A stretch of 64,000 nt of DNA, taken from positions 1-64,000 of the forward strand of contig NZ_FQVJ01000020.1 of NCBI RefSeq assembly GCF_900129125.1, given 5' to 3'. Source of the DNA: Acidocella aminolytica 101 = DSM 11237 (GTDB taxonomy: Bacteria; Pseudomonadota; Alphaproteobacteria; Acetobacterales; Acetobacteraceae). Both the position numbers and the translations under genes were made by a program. Below are positions 52,084-60,023 of this stretch, piece after piece (the first letter of the stretch is position 1; every line of letters begins with the position of its first letter). Below the pieces are notes generated by a model. That model was not told the DNA's origin. It made no database searches and saw only the letters and a list, made by a program, of their open reading frames with translations.

Positions 52084-53577
52084 ATGGTCAATGTCGTAGA
52101 TGATTCTGGCATCCAGGCCCGGCTGCAGCCGGATGCGCTGGCAGTATATGAATTTGCCACCAACCGGCGCTGGAATTATGCTGAATGGGATGAAGCCATC
52201 GCCCGCACTGCCGGGCTGTTGGCAGGCCAATATGGTATTAAGATGGGCGCGCGGATTGCCGCTCTTGGGCGTAATTGTGCTGAGCAGGCCCTGTTGCATC
52301 TCGCTTGCGCACGGCTGGGCGCTATCTTTGTGCCGCTCAACTGGCGGCTCGCGGTAGCAGAGCAGTTAAGGCTTCTGGAAGATTGTGAACCTGAGTTGCT
52401 TGTTGGCGATTCGGAATTTTTATTGCCCCTCGCTTCAGCAATCCGTCAGGTTGAGCTTGTGGCCCTGCGCCCGCAGATTGAACGGGCGGCACCGTTGGCG
52501 CCAGTGCAGTTCGATCGCTCTCGCCCCAGCCTAATCCTTTATACATCAGGTACGTCTGGTCGGCCTAAAGGCGTCTTGCTTAGTGAACGAAATATTGCCC
52601 AGACGGCCGTGAATTTCGGGATGCTGGCTCGTGTTACGCATCAAAGTGCGATGCTCGCAGAAACGCCGATGTTTCATATCATGGGTATCATCACCAATCT
52701 ACGTCCCGCCTTTATGCGCGGTGGCGCGGTGTTGTTGAGTGAGGGGTTTGAACCTTCCCGTACATTGGCGAGGCTTTCTGACTCTACCTTGAAAGTTAGT
52801 CATTATTTCTGCGTGCCTCAAATGGCACAGATGCTGCGTAACACTGAAGGATTTGATCCTGAAAAGCTACGTAACCTCACAGCGATATTTTCTGGTGGTG
52901 CACCGCACCCGGCGGCGGATATACGTGCCTGGTTGCGGGATGGAATCCCCATTGCCGATGGTTTCGGCATGAGCGAGGCTGGAACAGTCTCTTGCATGCC
53001 CATTCATATCCCGATCATAGATCAGAAGGCTGGTGCAACAGGTCTCGTCCCGCCGGCCATTCAGACGCGCATTGTCGGCGCGGAAGGACAGGAAGTTGCG
53101 CCTGGTATGGCTGGAGAGCTGCTTTTAAAAGGTGACAATATTTTCATCGGCTATTGGCGTGCGCCTGAGGAAACAGCAAAGGCTTTTACGGAAGATGGTT
53201 GGTTCCGCACAGGCGACATTGCCCGCCAGGATGAAGATGGCTTTTTGTTTTTGGTGGATCGTAAGAAGGATATGTTTATCTCCGGTGGAGAAAATGTTTA
53301 TCCGGTGGAGATTGAGGCCGTGCTTGCCGCTTTGCCCGGGATCCGAGAGGCTGCCGTAGTTGGTGTACCAGATGCCCGCTGGGGAGAGGTAGGGCATCTT
53401 GCTGTGGTTGTTGCTGAGAACGGGCCAGATGAAAATCTGATTCTGGAATTTCTAAATGCTCGTTTGGCACGCTATAAAATTCCAAAATATATCAGTTTTG
53501 TTGAGGTGTTGCCTCGTACTGGAACTGGGAAAATTCAGAAGCCTCAATTGCGTATCCAACTTTCGCAAAAAGCCTGA
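52084..53577 (+). CDS. fcs: Feruloyl-CoA synthetase-like AMP-dependent acyl-CoA ligase
   Basis: 497 residues. Adenylating motif ILYTSGTSGRPKGV (about 148-161), GFGMSEAGTVS, the DGWFRTGDIARQDEDGF hinge and catalytic Lys in LPRTGTGKIQKPQLR. No signal peptide. It activates hydroxycinnamates such as ferulate to CoA thioesters for Ech. It is 26 bp after ech on the same strand. The class is secure; ferulate specificity is inferred from the neighbouring ech. Confidence 0.88.
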   Translation: MVNVVDDSGIQARLQPDALAVYEFATNRRWNYAEWDEAIARTAGLLAGQYGIKMGARIAALGRNCAEQALLHLACARLGAIFVPLNWRLAVAEQLRLLEDCEPELLVGDSEFLLPLASAIRQVELVALRPQIERAAPLAPVQFDRSRPSLILYTSGTSGRPKGVLLSERNIAQTAVNFGMLARVTHQSAMLAETPMFHIMGIITNLRPAFMRGGAVLLSEGFEPSRTLARLSDSTLKVSHYFCVPQMAQMLRNTEGFDPEKLRNLTAIFSGGAPHPAADIRAWLRDGIPIADGFGMSEAGTVSCMPIHIPIIDQKAGATGLVPPAIQTRIVGAEGQEVAPGMAGELLLKGDNIFIGYWRAPEETAKAFTEDGWFRTGDIARQDEDGFLFLVDRKKDMFISGGENVYPVEIEAVLAALPGIREAAVVGVPDARWGEVGHLAVVVAENGPDENLILEFLNARLARYKIPKYISFVEVLPRTGTGKIQKPQLRIQLSQKA

Positions 53578-53605
53578 TCTGCTGCGCGCCAGTGACGAAT
53601 AACGG

Positions 53606-54664
53606 TCACTCGGCGCGGACGACTTCGATCTCGTCGTAACGGTTGAATTTATAGATCGCGACGGAAATGGCCCAGGCCGCGATAAAAATGCCGACAATGC
53701 CATAGCCGAGCAAGCCAAACACGGCGTCACCGCTGAGTTTGGCGATCTTATCCCAAAACCAGCCAGTGAAATGGTATTGGTTTTGAATCAGGCCAAGCGT
53801 CTCAATGCCGCCAACCAGCACCGCCACCAGCACTGAAACAGCGGTAATGGTGATATTGTAAAACAGCTTGCGAATAGGGTTGAGATAGGCCCAGCCATAG
53901 GCGCCCAGCATCAGAATGGAATCTGTCGCGTCGATAAGCGCCATGCCCGCCGCAAATAAGGACGGGAACAGCATGATCGACCAGATTGGAAGACCATTGC
54001 TTGCCGCGGCTGCTGAAATGCCGAGCAGCCCCACCTCTGTTGCCGTGTCGAAACCGAGACCAAACAGAAAGCCGACGAAATACATCTGCCAGGAATGGTT
54101 CACCATGTTGAACAGGCGACGGAAGATGCGTGCAAAAAAGCCCCGTTTGGCCAGCAATATGTCGAGATCTTCGTCAGCGTAAGCACCGCCTGCCTTCACA
54201 TGCTGGAACGTCTTGATGATGGAAGCTAGAATAATCAAATTCATCAGGGCGATGCCGAACAGGAAGATGCCGGAGACGGTGGTGCCTATGATTCCGCCCC
54301 AGCTGGAAAGTGCATCGAACTTGCCTTGTATCGCGGCGGCGGTTGCGGCGGCAACGGCGGAGAGACCAAACACGATGGTTGAGTGGCCGAGTGAAAACGC
54401 GAGTCCCACGCCAACCGGCCGCTTGCCCTGCTGCATCAATTTGCGGGTCACGTTGTCGATGGCGGCGATATGGTCGGCGTCCACGGCATGGCGCAGGCCA
54501 AAGCTATAAGCCAGGAGGGCGGTACCGAGCAGCAGCGGGTAGTGACGGAAGAGCGCGAGTGCGAGCCCCCACAGGCCGATATTAGTGAGGACCAGACATA
54601 AATACATAGCGCGGACACGCCGCCCTGTTTCACCGCTTAAACCACGCTTCAAAGCTGCAAGCAT
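53606..54664 (-). CDS. Nickel/cobalt permease (NiCoT, HoxN/NixA family)
   Basis: 352 residues from the ATG at 54664, with GGAG 5-8 bases before it; a TTG at 54679 extends the frame. About eight membrane helices. The NiCoT signature RHAVDADHIAAIDNVTRKL (H-A-V-D-A-D-H) is in helix II, with LGFDTATEVGLLGISAAAA and LFPSLFAAGMALIDATDSILM as further family motifs. Imports Ni2+ or Co2+. Neighbouring genes concern methionine cycle control, so cobalt for cobalamin-dependent methionine synthase is a possibility. No riboswitch was recognised upstream. Confidence 0.93.
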   Translation of the reverse strand: MLAALKRGLSGETGRRVRAMYLCLVLTNIGLWGLALALFRHYPLLLGTALLAYSFGLRHAVDADHIAAIDNVTRKLMQQGKRPVGVGLAFSLGHSTIVFGLSAVAAATAAAIQGKFDALSSWGGIIGTTVSGIFLFGIALMNLIILASIIKTFQHVKAGGAYADEDLDILLAKRGFFARIFRRLFNMVNHSWQMYFVGFLFGLGFDTATEVGLLGISAAAASNGLPIWSIMLFPSLFAAGMALIDATDSILMLGAYGWAYLNPIRKLFYNITITAVSVLVAVLVGGIETLGLIQNQYHFTGWFWDKIAKLSGDAVFGLLGYGIVGIFIAAWAISVAIYKFNRYDEIEVVRAE

Positions 54665-54770
54665 ATAAGCTCCGGACAATTTTGGTTGCCAGTTAGGCTA
54701 TCTCCTCGGATCGTATGACGTAAATATAAAAACTGCATACTTTAGGAAGACAGTCGCTTAAAGGGATATA

Positions 54771-54792
54771 GACATAAAGATATCTTTATGTC
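54771..54792. promoter_or_regulatory. Perfect 22-bp palindrome, SahR-type operator
   Basis: GACATAAAGAT (54771-54781) followed directly by its reverse complement (54782-54792). It lies 11 bp upstream of the ArsR-methyltransferase start, where a bound repressor would block transcription or initiation. SahR, an ArsR-type sensor of S-adenosylhomocysteine, controls methionine-cycle genes in many Proteobacteria through AT-rich palindromes; this is the likely identity here. Confidence 0.8.
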
Positions 54793-54803
54793 ATCCATTC
54801 ATA

Positions 54804-55736
54804 ATGGATTTGCCCATTGCCATCTTTCGCGCGCTTGCCGACCCTACGCGCCTGCGCATTTTTGCCCTGTTGCGGTGCATGGAGCTCTCGGTTGGGGAGC
54901 TGGCGCAGATTTTGGTGCAGAGCCAGCCGCGTATCTCCCGGCATATTAAAATTTTGGCGGATGCATCGCTGATTGAGCGTCGGAAGGAAGGTGCTTGGGT
55001 TTTTCTAGGGCTTGGGGACGAGAGGCTGGCCCGTCCGCTTCTGGTGGCACTGGATGAGTGGGCGGCGCTAGAAGACGCCGAAGCCTGGATGAAAGCGGAT
55101 AAGGCGCGGCTCTCAGCTGTAGTGGCTGATAGGGCGCGGGCGGCTGAGGCGTATTTCAATGCCAATGCGGGTATGTGGGACGAACTGCGTACGCTCTATG
55201 TGGCTGATGCCGATATTGAGGCGGCGATTACTGAACTTTTGGCAAAGGAGGCACTTGGCAGGGTCGTTGATTTAGGCACGGGCACAGGACGGATGCTGGA
55301 AGTGCTGGGAGCCAGGGCTGAAAGCGTTGTCGGTATAGATCGCAGCCCGGAGATGTTGCGCTTCGCCCGCGCCAAACTGGCCTCGAGCCGCGTGAAATTA
55401 TATCAGGGGGATATCTGTGCCCTGGATATGCCGGATGCCAGCGCGGAGACTGCGCTGTTGCATCAGGTGCTGCATTATCTTCCTCAACCAGAGACCGCGC
55501 TGCGTGAGGCCGCGCGGCTACTTGTGGATGGAGGCCGTTTGCTGGTGGTGGATTTTGCCCCGCATGAACATGAAGAACTGCGGACGCGCCATGCCCATGC
55601 GCGGCTCGGTTTCTCGGATGAGCAGATGCAGGCTTGGCTTATGGCGACGGGGCTTAAGATGGAAACGGCACGTACGCTCGCTGGCCGTGAGCTGACGGTT
55701 AAACTCTGGCTCGGGCGCAAGCCGCGCGCCGCTTAA
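54804..55736 (+). CDS. ArsR-type regulator fused to SAM-dependent methyltransferase (SahR-like)
   Basis: 310 residues. N-terminal ArsR winged helix (ALADPTRLRIFALLRCMELSV, LSVGELAQILVQSQPRISRHIKILADASLIERRKEGAWVFL; about 1-95), linker, then class I methyltransferase domain with motif I VVDLGTGTGRMLEVLG (about 154-169), VVGIDRSPEML and VLHYLPQPETALREAARLL. The fold binds SAM or SAH; in this family the domain probably serves as the effector sensor. metF starts 14 bp later on the same strand, so both form an autoregulated operon controlled from the palindrome at 54771-54792. Confidence 0.9.
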   Translation: MDLPIAIFRALADPTRLRIFALLRCMELSVGELAQILVQSQPRISRHIKILADASLIERRKEGAWVFLGLGDERLARPLLVALDEWAALEDAEAWMKADKARLSAVVADRARAAEAYFNANAGMWDELRTLYVADADIEAAITELLAKEALGRVVDLGTGTGRMLEVLGARAESVVGIDRSPEMLRFARAKLASSRVKLYQGDICALDMPDASAETALLHQVLHYLPQPETALREAARLLVDGGRLLVVDFAPHEHEELRTRHAHARLGFSDEQMQAWLMATGLKMETARTLAGRELTVKLWLGRKPRAA

Positions 55737-55750
55737 GGGAGGTGTATCCC

Positions 55751-56650
55751 ATGGATCAGATAATAATGCGTGATAATGAAGTGCAGGTTTCTTTTGAGTT
55801 TTTCCCGCCAAAGACTGAGAAGATGGAAGCGGATTTGTGGCAGGCCGTGACCGCGCTGGCCCCTTGTGCGCCACGTTTTGTCTCAGTGACCTATGGGGCG
55901 GGGGGCACAACAAGAGAACGTACGCACAAAGCGGTGGCGCGGATTGCCAATGAAACCGCGTTGAACGCGGCGGCGCATCTGACCTGCGTTGGGGCCAGCC
56001 AAACGGAAGTGTTAAAAATTGCCGAAGCCTATTGGGCGGCGGGTGTTCGTCATATTGTTGCATTGCGTGGCGATCCGCCGGATGGTAGCGGCAAATTTCA
56101 GCCGCATCCTGACGGGTTTGAAAATGCGGCCGCTCTGACGCGCGCACTCAAGCGACTCGCGCCGTTTGAGGTGTCTGTGGCGGGGTATCCTGAGCGTCAT
56201 CCGGATTCGCCCTCTGATCAGGCCGATCTTGATAATCTCAAGGCCAAGATTGATGCCGGGGCAGACCGGGTATTGACGCAATTCTTTTTTGCCCCAGAGG
56301 CATTTCTGCGCTTCCGTGACCGGGCCGCGGCGGCGGGTATTGGCGGGGAGATCGTGCCGGGGATTTTGCCGGTGGTGAATGCCGGGCAGGTGCGCAAATT
56401 TGCGACGGCTTGTGGGGCGGCGATTCCACCAGAGTTGGACAGGATGCTGGAAGGGCTTGATGAACGGCCGGAAATGCGCCCGTTGGTGGCGGCCATGGTG
56501 GCAGGAACCCTATGCCAGAGGCTTTATGCCGAGGGAGTGCGGCAGTTTCATTTTTATACGCTGAACCGGGCACCAATGACCCAGGCGTTGTGCCATTTAC
56601 TCAGTTGCCAGCAAAAGGATATTTCTTCGGCGGCGTTGTCCGGGCGCTAA
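55751..56650 (+). CDS. metF: 5,10-methylenetetrahydrofolate reductase MetF
   Basis: 299 residues from the ATG at 55751 with GGGAGG at 55736-55741; an in-frame GTG at 55742 is less likely. TIM barrel with VSFEFFPPKTEKME at the start (catalytic Glu in FEFFPP), FVSVTYGAGGTTRERT, LTCVGASQTEVL, RHIVALRGDPP and the C-terminal QFHFYTLNRAPM. FAD enzyme making 5-methyl-THF for methionine synthase. Co-regulated with the SahR-like gene. Confidence 0.96.
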   Translation: MDQIIMRDNEVQVSFEFFPPKTEKMEADLWQAVTALAPCAPRFVSVTYGAGGTTRERTHKAVARIANETALNAAAHLTCVGASQTEVLKIAEAYWAAGVRHIVALRGDPPDGSGKFQPHPDGFENAAALTRALKRLAPFEVSVAGYPERHPDSPSDQADLDNLKAKIDAGADRVLTQFFFAPEAFLRFRDRAAAAGIGGEIVPGILPVVNAGQVRKFATACGAAIPPELDRMLEGLDERPEMRPLVAAMVAGTLCQRLYAEGVRQFHFYTLNRAPMTQALCHLLSCQQKDISSAALSGR

Positions 56651-56904
56651 GCGGGGGTAGGGCGTCCCGTTTCTCCCAATCTTCCAGAGCATCTTGCGGT
56701 GTATGTTGAAGGGGAGGGGGCGGCTCTGGTCTGGGTCCGGACGCCTGTGATCCGCTCGTCAAGGATATCTTTCGGGCGTAGCTGTGCCGGATCGGTTTCA
56801 ACCTCAACCCTCGCTTTTGGCAGGGTCAGCAGGGCTTCAAGCAGGGTGCTGATTGCCACGCTCTGACCAGAGGCGATATTGAAGATTCTCCTGGCTCTGG
56901 CGTT
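56651..56904 (-). pseudogene. NDP-sugar epimerase/dehydratase C-terminal remnant
   Basis: Minus-strand reading RIFNIASGQSVAISTLLEALLTL, then ARVEVETDPAQLRPKDI, matches the C-terminal domain of GDP-mannose 4,6-dehydratase-like SDR epimerases (YNIASG.G.SI...L..L......VEVDPARLRPSDV). After about 56740 the homology moves to another frame (TPQDALEDWEKRD), so a frameshift is present, and the Rossmann half is missing. A degraded relic between metF and the ectoine transporter. No gene in the remaining sequence to 56989. Confidence 0.65.
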
Positions 56905-56989
56905 TCAAGGGGAGGGTTAGACAGATCGATCTTAGCTGACAAAGCAGCATTGCTGCAGCCCGCTTGATTGAGGTGATCGGCAAGTAAGG

Positions 56990-57784
56990 CTATACACCTG
57001 CCTGCCGATCGGCAAGATAGGGAGCCAGGAAGTTCTGTGTCCGTTCTTCCTGGGGGTTCACCATAACCTCCGCAGGCGGACCTTGCTCAACGATGCGTCC
57101 TTTATCGAAAAAGCATACACGGTCGGCAATTTCACGAGCAAAGCGCATTTCATGCGTGACTAGCAGCATGGTTAGATCATGTTCGTGCGCGAGGCCACGG
57201 ATTACCTCCTGAACCTCGCCGACCAGTTCCGGGTCCAGCGCGGATGTCGGTTCGTCAAACAGCATGACACGCGGGCGCATTGCCAAAGCCCGTGCAATGG
57301 CAACGCGCTGCTTTTGCCCGCCGGACAGTTGCGTTGGGAAGGCGTCTGCTTTGTCTGCGAGCCCAACCATTTCAAGCAATTGCATGGCACGCTCTTTGGC
57401 TTCGCGCTTAGATAAGCCAAGCACAACAACGGGCGCTTCAGTGATGTTGCGCAATACGCTCATATGCGGGAACAGATTGAAGCCTTGAAAAACCATGCCC
57501 ACGCGACTGCGGATATTATGCAGATGCTTGGCCGATGCATGGAATGGCCCATGACCGCCCGGTTCGCGATAGGGGATGCCATCGAGTTCAATCTGCCCCT
57601 CCTGTATCGTTTCCAGGGTCATCAAAATTCGTAAGACCGTGGATTTCCCTGAGCCGGAGGGGCCAATCAGAGCGACTTTTTCGCCGAGATTTACTTCGAA
57701 GTCAAAGTGATCAAGAACAACCAAGTCACCGAAGCGTTTGGTAACGTCAGAGAATTTGATGATTGGGTCTTGCGTGTCTGTCAT
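56990..57784 (-). CDS. ehuA: Ectoine ABC transporter ATP-binding protein EhuA
   Basis: 264 residues. Polar-amino-acid-type ATPase: Walker A GPSGSGKST (about 37-45), VGMVFQGFNLFPHMSVLRNI, signature LSGGQKQRVAIARALAMRP, Walker B VMLFDEPTSALDPELVGEV, D-loop and H-loop LLVTHEMRFARE. Last gene of the minus-strand ectoine operon; its start overlaps the permease stop. Energises the EhuBCD uptake system for ectoine and 5-hydroxyectoine. Confidence 0.93.
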   Translation of the reverse strand: MTDTQDPIIKFSDVTKRFGDLVVLDHFDFEVNLGEKVALIGPSGSGKSTVLRILMTLETIQEGQIELDGIPYREPGGHGPFHASAKHLHNIRSRVGMVFQGFNLFPHMSVLRNITEAPVVVLGLSKREAKERAMQLLEMVGLADKADAFPTQLSGGQKQRVAIARALAMRPRVMLFDEPTSALDPELVGEVQEVIRGLAHEHDLTMLLVTHEMRFAREIADRVCFFDKGRIVEQGPPAEVMVNPQEERTQNFLAPYLADRQAGV

Positions 57785-58473
57785 CGTAGAAGAATTCCAG
57801 ATTTGGGCAAAGCGCGTTCCAGCCGGCGCACGCCAGCGGAGGCGGTCATGGAAAGGATCAGGAAGATAGCACCAACGAGCGTCAGAGGTACGAGGTAGCG
57901 GAAGGTCCGGTCACCAATAATGCGCGCAAGGCCAAGCATTTCCAGAACAGTTACCACAGACAGAACAGGCGTATCCTTGATCATGGAGACCAGATAATTG
58001 CCCATGGCCGGAAGAATACGTGGAATGGCCTGAGGGATGATGATGCTGACATACATCCGTGTGCGGCTGAGATTTAACGCTGTTGCGGCCTCAAGTTGTC
58101 CATGCGGCACGGCGTCAAGTCCTGCGCGGTACACTTCGGACATATAGGCACTGTATTGGATGCCAAGTGCCAGCGCGCCGGTCAGGAAGGCGGGTAGCAA
58201 AATCCCGAATTGAGGAAGCACATAATACAAAAAGAACAGCTGCACGATCAGCGGCGTGTCGCGGATGAATTCAATGACCACGGCCGTTGGCCAAGCCACC
58301 CAGCGTGTATGTGTGCGCCGTAACAGGGCCAGAGCCAAGCCAATAATCAGAGATACAATGAAGCCAAGAATCGTCGCTTCAACCGTCACCGTAAGACCGA
58401 TCAAAATGATCGGCAGAATGGACCATGCAAAGGCGAGGGGGTTGGATAAATCCCAATGGAACCCGTACATCAT
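57781..58473 (-). CDS. ehuD: Ectoine ABC transporter permease EhuD
   Basis: 230 residues from the first of two tandem ATGs at 58473, overlapping the ehuC stop (ATGA). HisM/GlnP-type permease with about five helices: LPIILIGLTVTVEATILGFIVSLIIGL, VEFIRDTPLIVQLFFLYYVLPQFG, the EAA loop LDAVPHGQLEAATALNLSRTRMYVSIIIPQAIPRILP. The TPLIVQLFFLYY segment is typical of polar amino acid permeases. It makes the membrane channel with EhuC. Confidence 0.92.
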   Translation of the reverse strand: MMYGFHWDLSNPLAFAWSILPIILIGLTVTVEATILGFIVSLIIGLALALLRRTHTRWVAWPTAVVIEFIRDTPLIVQLFFLYYVLPQFGILLPAFLTGALALGIQYSAYMSEVYRAGLDAVPHGQLEAATALNLSRTRMYVSIIIPQAIPRILPAMGNYLVSMIKDTPVLSVVTVLEMLGLARIIGDRTFRYLVPLTLVGAIFLILSMTASAGVRRLERALPKSGILLR

Positions 58474-59126
58474 GAGCGTGCTGGGCTCCCTCCAATGCGG
58501 ACCCATCTTTCAAGACCACGCATGCAGGCCATCAAAATGAGCGCCATGGCAAAATAGAGCAGCAGGGTCAGGCTGTAGATAGGTACAGTATCCAGTGTGA
58601 GATTGCGTAAATTCTGAGCGTGAAATGTAAGGTCCGCAATCGTGATCATTGAGACCAGGGACGTATCCTTGAGATTTTGCACAGCAAGATTACCGAGCGG
58701 TGGCATCATCTCAGGCAAGGCTTGCGGGAGGACGATATGCCACAACCTTTGCCTGCGTGAGAAATTCAAGGCGATTGCCGCCTCGTGCTGGGCACGGGCA
58801 ACAGCGAGTATGGACCCGCGCACCACCTCGGCCCCATACGCGCCGATATTCAGAGATAAGGCAAGAACGCCAGTGGTGAACGGGCCAATTGATGGCCCGA
58901 GCAAAGGCAGCGCGTAATAAAGCCAGAACAGCTGCACAAGCAGTGACGTGCCGCGGAAAATTTCGATATAGACCGCGGCAATAAGCCGAATTAGCCTGCC
59001 CCCCGTGCCGCGTGCAATACCTGCGGCGAAGGCAAGAACGGCGCCAATAAAAGTCGAAGCGATTGTGAGTTCCGCCGTGATCTTGGCGCCCGCCAGCAGC
59101 GGGGGAAGCAGCGCTGTTCCGGTCAT
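58470..59126 (-). CDS. ehuC: Ectoine ABC transporter permease EhuC
   Basis: 218 residues if started at the ATG at 59126 (MTGTALLPPLL), 7 bp after the ehuB stop; an earlier in-frame ATG at 59192 would lie inside ehuB. HisM-type helices (AELTIASTFIGAVLAFAAGI, VYIEIFRGTSLLVQLFWLYYALPLLG) and EAA loop GSILAVARAQHEAAIALNFSRRQRLWHIVLPQALPEMMPP. Partner of EhuD. Confidence 0.9.
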   Translation of the reverse strand: MTGTALLPPLLAGAKITAELTIASTFIGAVLAFAAGIARGTGGRLIRLIAAVYIEIFRGTSLLVQLFWLYYALPLLGPSIGPFTTGVLALSLNIGAYGAEVVRGSILAVARAQHEAAIALNFSRRQRLWHIVLPQALPEMMPPLGNLAVQNLKDTSLVSMITIADLTFHAQNLRNLTLDTVPIYSLTLLLYFAMALILMACMRGLERWVRIGGSPARS

Positions 59127-59133
59127 TTCTGGA

Positions 59134-59997
59134 TTAACCGGCGCAAAGTTCCGGTGTGGTTTTTTGCTGCGCGGCCTTGATGCTGGCATCACTCAGCCCG
59201 GCATCGCGCAAGATCTTCGCCCAGCCATCTGTCGCCTTGAAGGCGGTCAGGGACTTGTCGAACGCCTCACGCAGGGAGGTTTCATCCTTACGGAAGCTGA
59301 AACCGCCATAGCTGCGCACGGACTTGCCGTTGACGATCGGCTGCGTGAACGGTGTAGCGGCCTCTACGGCCTGGCTGTGTTTGGCTAGCCGGGCCACAGT
59401 GAGTTCCGTGGCCCCATAGGCCGCCACGCGCCCGGAACTGACCGACGAAAGCGCATCTGCGTTGGCGTCAATCGAGACGATCTGACTGTCGGGAATACCC
59501 AGGCCATGCGCTATGGCCAGTTCATCCGCGCCGGAAACGATGGCGAGTTTGAGCTTCGGGTTGTTTTTGATATCCATATAAGAATGGATGTTGTGCGGGT
59601 TGCCCGCTTTCACCAGCAATCCCTCGCCATAGCTCGAATCAGGCACGGAGAAATCCACCACCTGGCAGCGTGCGGGCAGAATATTCTGCTCAGCGGCCAC
59701 CATGTCCACGCGGCGTGCGCGGAGGCCAGGAATTAGCTCGCCAAATGGCATCACTACCCATTCAATATGCTTGATGCCGATACTGGTCAGCACATGCTTG
59801 GCCACGTCTGGGCCGATACCTTTGGCGTGACCGTCCGCGTCCATGTAGCCATAAGGTACTTCATTGGCGACAGCCACGCGGATAAACCCGCGCTTACGCA
59901 GTTTCGTCAATGTTGTCTCTGCAAAAGCGGCGGACGGCAAAGCGAATGCCGCTGCCGTCAGACCAAGCGCATGGCGCCTTTTGATACCGAAGCTCAT
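59134..59997 (-). CDS. ehuB: Ectoine-binding periplasmic protein EhuB
   Basis: 287 residues. The signal region IKRRHALGLTAAAFALPSAAFA has a twin-arginine-like pair and a cleavage site near residue 26. SBP_bac_3 fold: LRKRGFIRVAVANEVPYGYMD, GIGPDVAKHVLTSIGI, VVMPFGELIPGLRARRVDMVAAE, and C-terminal KATDGWAKILRDAGL. Aromatic residues at Y/F positions (PYGY, PFGEL) fit an aromatic ligand box for the zwitterionic ectoines. It stands directly after the biosynthetic aspartokinase gene. Confidence 0.9.
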   Translation of the reverse strand: MSFGIKRRHALGLTAAAFALPSAAFAETTLTKLRKRGFIRVAVANEVPYGYMDADGHAKGIGPDVAKHVLTSIGIKHIEWVVMPFGELIPGLRARRVDMVAAEQNILPARCQVVDFSVPDSSYGEGLLVKAGNPHNIHSYMDIKNNPKLKLAIVSGADELAIAHGLGIPDSQIVSIDANADALSSVSSGRVAAYGATELTVARLAKHSQAVEAATPFTQPIVNGKSVRSYGGFSFRKDETSLREAFDKSLTAFKATDGWAKILRDAGLSDASIKAAQQKTTPELCAG

Positions 59998-60023
59998 ATC
60001 GGATCTCCCTCAGCTTATGTCAG

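Noticed and set aside
56969-57010. GATCGGCA/TGCCGATC inverted repeat at the 3' end of ehuA as a terminator
   Set aside because: One arm lies inside the ehuA coding sequence and no T-run follows on the minus strand; not a convincing terminator.
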